Source: an uncultured Oscillospiraceae bacterium
GTDB lineage: Bacteria > Bacillota > Clostridia > Oscillospirales > Ruminococcaceae
Length of the DNA stretch: 64,000 bases
Assembly: GCA_934481355.1 (NCBI GenBank)
Contig: CAKSPH010000001.1
Coordinates: forward strand, 208,352 to 272,351
Direction of reading: 5' to 3'
Within the stretch, counting starts at the first letter, position 1. Each line of letters starts with the position of its first letter. The position numbers and the translations under genes were made by a program. Below the pieces are notes generated by a model. It saw nothing but the letters and a program-made list of their open reading frames with translations, was not told the origin of the DNA and did no database searches. Shown here piece after piece: positions 61,384 through 64,000 of the stretch.

Positions 61384-61680
61384 TTAAATCATTCCGTCGA
61401 AGAACTCGATAGTCTTGGAGCCTTCTGCGAGGGTAACGATAGCCTTCTTCCAGTCGGAAGTGTAGCCAGCGTTTCTGCCCATTCTCTTCAGTCTGCCGCG
61501 AACGGAGATCGTGTTCACCTTAGCTACCTTAACACCCTTGAAGAGTGTCTCAACGGCCTTGGCGATCTCGATCTTGTTAGCGTCCTTAGCTACCTTGAAG
61601 GTGTACTTGCCGGAAGCGAGAGCCTCCATGCTGTGTTCTGTGATGATGGGCTTGATGATGATATCCTGAGCAGCCTTCAT
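61384..61680 (-). CDS. rplW: 50S ribosomal protein L23
   Basis: A 98-residue exit-tunnel protein that docks SRP and trigger factor: [60 protein letters not shown]. It overlaps the rplD stop by one base. Confidence 0.98.
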   Translation of the reverse strand: MKAAQDIIIKPIITEHSMEALASGKYTFKVAKDANKIEIAKAVETLFKGVKVAKVNTISVRGRLKRMGRNAGYTSDWKKAIVTLAEGSKTIEFFDGMI

Positions 61681-62303
61681 TATGCGTATACCTCCTCAAG
61701 CTTCTTGACAGCGCCCTCAACGATAACGAACTTATCGCAGTTGAGAATGTCATATACGTTGAGAGTGTTGAACTGAGTGGTCTTAACACCCTCGATGTTT
61801 GCAGCGGACTTGATAACCTTTGCGTCAACAGCGTCGAGAACGATGAGAGTCTTCTTCTCTGCCTCGAGAGCCTTGAGCATAGCTACCATTGTCTTGGTCT
61901 TGAACTCGTCGGTCTTGATTGCGTCAACAACGATCATCTCGTTTGCGCTTACCTTAGAGGAAAGAGCGGAGAGCATCGCGAGCTTTCTTACCTTCTTGTT
62001 CAGAACGAATCTGTAAGAACGGGGCTTCGGGCCGAGAGCGATACCACCGTGTCTCCACTGAGGAGATCTTGTGGAACCCTGTCTTGCATGGCCTGTGCCC
62101 TTCTGACGCCAGGGCTTTCTGCCGCCGCCGCTTACCTCTGTTCTGGTAAGTGTGGACTGTGTACCCTGACGCTGGTTTGCGAGATAATTCACAACAGCGG
62201 AATGCATTGCGGTCTTGTTCGGCTCGATGCCGAATACGTTTTCGTTAAGCTCAAGCTCGGAAACGACCTTACCCGCCATATCTACTACGTTGATCTTAGG
62301 CAT
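61680..62303 (-). CDS. rplD: 50S ribosomal protein L4
   Basis: A 207-residue protein with a tunnel loop ([40 protein letters not shown]). In gamma-proteobacteria L4 represses the S10 operon; whether it does so in this lineage is unknown. 18 bases after rplC. Confidence 0.98.
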   Translation of the reverse strand: MPKINVVDMAGKVVSELELNENVFGIEPNKTAMHSAVVNYLANQRQGTQSTLTRTEVSGGGRKPWRQKGTGHARQGSTRSPQWRHGGIALGPKPRSYRFVLNKKVRKLAMLSALSSKVSANEMIVVDAIKTDEFKTKTMVAMLKALEAEKKTLIVLDAVDAKVIKSAANIEGVKTTQFNTLNVYDILNCDKFVIVEGAVKKLEEVYA

Positions 62304-62321
62304 AATTATCGTCCTCCTCCC

Positions 62322-62954
62322 TTATGCTTTAACAGCGTTGACGATCGTAACAACGCCGCCCTTAGGGCCGGGAACCGCGCCTCTAACTGCGATGAGGTTG
62401 TTTTCAACGTCAACCTTAACAACTACCAGGTTCTGAACTGTAACGTTCTCTGCACCCATGTGACCTGCCATGCCCTTGCCCTTGAAGATTCTGGACGGGC
62501 TGGAGCAAGCGCCCATGGAGCCTGCCTGTCTTGCAACAGGACCGGAACCGTGAGTTTCCTTCAGTCTGTGCTGATTGTGTCTCTTGATGGCACCTGTGAA
62601 GCCCTTGCCCTTGCTTACGCCGGCAACGTCGATAACGTCGCCCTCAGCGAAAACGTCTGCCTTCAGAACGTCGCCAACGTTTACTGCGCTGATGTCGTCC
62701 AGGCGGAACTCCTTGAGTGTCTTCTTGGGAGCCACGTCGTTCTTCTTGAAGTGGCCAGCCTCAGGCTTGTTAACGTGCTTGGGAGAAACATCTCCGAAGC
62801 CGAGCTGAACAGCCTCGTAGCCGTCGTTCTCAGTAGTCTTCTTCTGTACTACTACGCAGGGACCCGCTTCGATAACTGTTACGGGAACGACCTTGCCTGC
62901 CTCGTCGAAGATCTGTGTCATGCCGATCTTCTTGCCGATGATTGCCTTTGTCAT
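62322..62954 (-). CDS. rplC: 50S ribosomal protein L3
   Basis: A 210-residue protein near the peptidyl transferase centre: [60 protein letters not shown]. The start MTKAIIG is set by GGAGG ten bases upstream; the frame extends further without support. A 119-bp hairpin-bearing gap separates it from rpsJ. Confidence 0.98.
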   Translation of the reverse strand: MTKAIIGKKIGMTQIFDEAGKVVPVTVIEAGPCVVVQKKTTENDGYEAVQLGFGDVSPKHVNKPEAGHFKKNDVAPKKTLKEFRLDDISAVNVGDVLKADVFAEGDVIDVAGVSKGKGFTGAIKRHNQHRLKETHGSGPVARQAGSMGACSSPSRIFKGKGMAGHMGAENVTVQNLVVVKVDVENNLIAVRGAVPGPKGGVVTIVNAVKA

Positions 62955-63073
62955 TGCGGCTAATCCTCCTTTGGTTATTGGTTGAGAATCTCTCAACATG
63001 ACCATGCACCTTTTGGTGCGTGGTTAGTGGTTGAACGGAAGCCCGTCCAACATAACTCCAATGCTCTCTATGA

Positions 63074-63385
63074 TCAGATATCCATTGAAATCTCTACGCC
63101 TGCGGGAAGCTCCAGCGTCTGGAGAGCTTCGATCGCCTTTGCTGACGGACGGATAACGTCGATAAGACGCTTGTGGGTCCTCAGCTCGAACTGCTCACGA
63201 GAATCCTTGTACTTGTGAACGGCTCTCAGAATCGTAACAACTTCCTTGTTTGTGGGAAGCGGGATCGGGCCTGCAACTCTTGCGCCGTTGCGTGTAGCCG
63301 CCTCAACTATCTTCTTGGCTGCTGCGTCAACTACGCTGTGCTCGTAACCCTTGATCTTGATTCTTACCTTCTCATTTGCTGCCAT
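63074..63385 (-). CDS. rpsJ: 30S ribosomal protein S10
   Basis: A 103-residue protein, also the NusE antitermination partner of Nus[61 protein letters not shown]. First gene of the superoperon. AGAAGGGG precedes the ATG, behind a leader of about 300 nt. Confidence 0.98.
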   Translation of the reverse strand: MAANEKVRIKIKGYEHSVVDAAAKKIVEAATRNGARVAGPIPLPTNKEVVTILRAVHKYKDSREQFELRTHKRLIDVIRPSAKAIEALQTLELPAGVEISMDI

Positions 63386-63690
63386 GATTTTTCAACCCCT
63401 TCTGTTAGTAGTGTGCTGGCAAAAGCTGTTTTGAAAAATCCACTGTGCCGTGTGTTTCTTTTTATCGCCGACTGCATATTAGTTATCCGGAATTTCCGGA
63501 CACTTTAACAGCGCCAGCGGGAAGAAACCCGCGTTTTCTGTAAATCTTCTTCCGCCGGGCTAATATGCCCGACATACTCCGCCGAAATTACCGCAGTCAA
63601 GCTGCGCAACCTCCGGCATCATCGCTATGCCTTCAAGTAATCAGGCTGTCTTGTGTAAAATCTCGTTTACATACTTCAGTACAGCCGCCA
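63386..63690 (-). promoter_or_regulatory. Structured leader of the S10 operon
   Basis: About 300 nt between the promoter and rpsJ with no gene. Read on the minus strand it holds several hairpins: GGGC-ATATTA-GCCC near 63560, GCGGG-TTTCTT-CCCGC near 63525, and TCCGGAA-A-TTCCGGA near 63494. Leaders of this size in ribosomal operons often bind a ribosomal protein; which one, if any, cannot be told from sequence. Confidence 0.45.
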
Positions 63691-63696
63691 ACAGTT

Positions 63697-63725
63697 ATTT
63701 TACCACATAACAGCGCGATTTGCAA
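63697..63725 (-). promoter_or_regulatory. Promoter of the S10-spc-alpha superoperon
   Basis: On the minus strand TTGCAA (63720-63725) and TAAAAT (63697-63702) are 17 bp apart. From 63726 to 63880 I see nothing further. Confidence 0.65.
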
Positions 63726-63880
63726 GGATTTTCGCAATATTTGTATGTAGAATTTTTCGGTAAATTTCAGCCGCACATTTATGCACCTTGCACAAACGCC
63801 GTAATGTTTACGGAACTCTCAGCAAAATCATTGCGTCAATCAACTATAAGTATTACAAATTCGGAGTTTTTTATACCTAT

Positions 63881-64000
63881 TATAAGGTATCCTCTAAAAA
63901 CCGGGACACGAGCAGATTTCGTACATGACTTATATCAGATGCTAGGCACCAAACCGCAGTAATACTGTATGTATTTCAAGGTTTGGTAACGACGCAGATG
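63881..64000. repeat. Inverted-repeat family, copy E, cut by the window edge
   Basis: TATAAGGTATCCTCTAAAAACCGGG matches the outer end of copy A (TATAAGGTATGGTCACCTCTAAAAACC). Inside, ACCAAACC (about 63950) and GGTTTGGT (about 63980) form a further inverted pair. The other end lies beyond the window. Confidence 0.5.

Overview
The window looks like chromosomal DNA of a gut-type clostridium in the Ruminococcaceae/Oscillospiraceae area. The basis is a moderately GC-rich Firmicutes gene set: zinc-type S14, the C+ form of L36, a CIRCE-controlled htpG, the germination amidase CwlD, a single bifunctional Rel, and clostridial families such as DUF6062, DUF6472 and DUF6514. Promoters are near-consensus sigma-A type, and most genes have strong Shine-Dalgarno sites. 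This is a judgement from gene content; no database was searched.

Layout. 1-3.6 kb: the end of an Orn/Lys/Arg decarboxylase, a PH-domain membrane protein, glmU and a nicotinamidase-like hydrolase. 3.7-7.3 kb (minus): a padR-DUF1700-DUF4097-DUF4097 operon with repeated CAAGGTA operator sites over its promoter. 7.4-16.1 kb (plus): purB (behind a 151-bp hairpin element), recJ, rel, an MBL hydrolase, and a pncB broken by one in-frame TAG, followed by an unknown gene. 16.2-20.6 kb (minus): potABCD, split between potB and potC by a cassette that has about 60-bp inverted ends and encodes a four-helix-bundle (IVP/S23-like) protein. 20.8-30.1 kb: radA plus a tiny DUF6472 gene, cwlD, DUF6514, a zinc-ribbon protein, an OGG-type glycosylase, DUF6062-tsaD-aroK-CPBP protease, and a cation efflux protein.

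30.2-31.2 kb: a Gly-Arg-His-Gln tRNA cluster followed by two and a bit tandem copies of a 148-bp hairpin-rich repeat. 31.3-34.5 kb: a 1087-residue zinc-ribbon membrane protein with five 56-residue repeats. 34.6-45 kb: a rhodanese-TtcA fusion, a flavin reductase behind a MerR-type promoter, ylxM-ffh-rpsP-khpA, an FTR-like redox protein, an aldolase-like protein, tRNA-Leu, thrS, an SseB-like protein, a ferredoxin, and an orphan transcription unit that looks like a C-rich small RNA. 45.2-47.1 kb: htpG.

47.2-63.4 kb (minus) is the complete S10-spc-alpha ribosomal superoperon in canonical order from rpsJ to rplQ, with secY, adk, map, a KOW protein, infA and rpoA. Most of its wider intercistronic gaps contain GC-rich hairpins. 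Fragments of a dispersed inverted-repeat family (core CACCTCTAAAAACC) occur at five places, including the right edge of the window.

The best candidates for something undescribed are the four-helix-bundle cassette inside the pot operon, the C-rich sRNA candidate at 44.2-44.4 kb, the structured 148-bp tandem repeat, and the repeat-bearing zinc-ribbon membrane protein.
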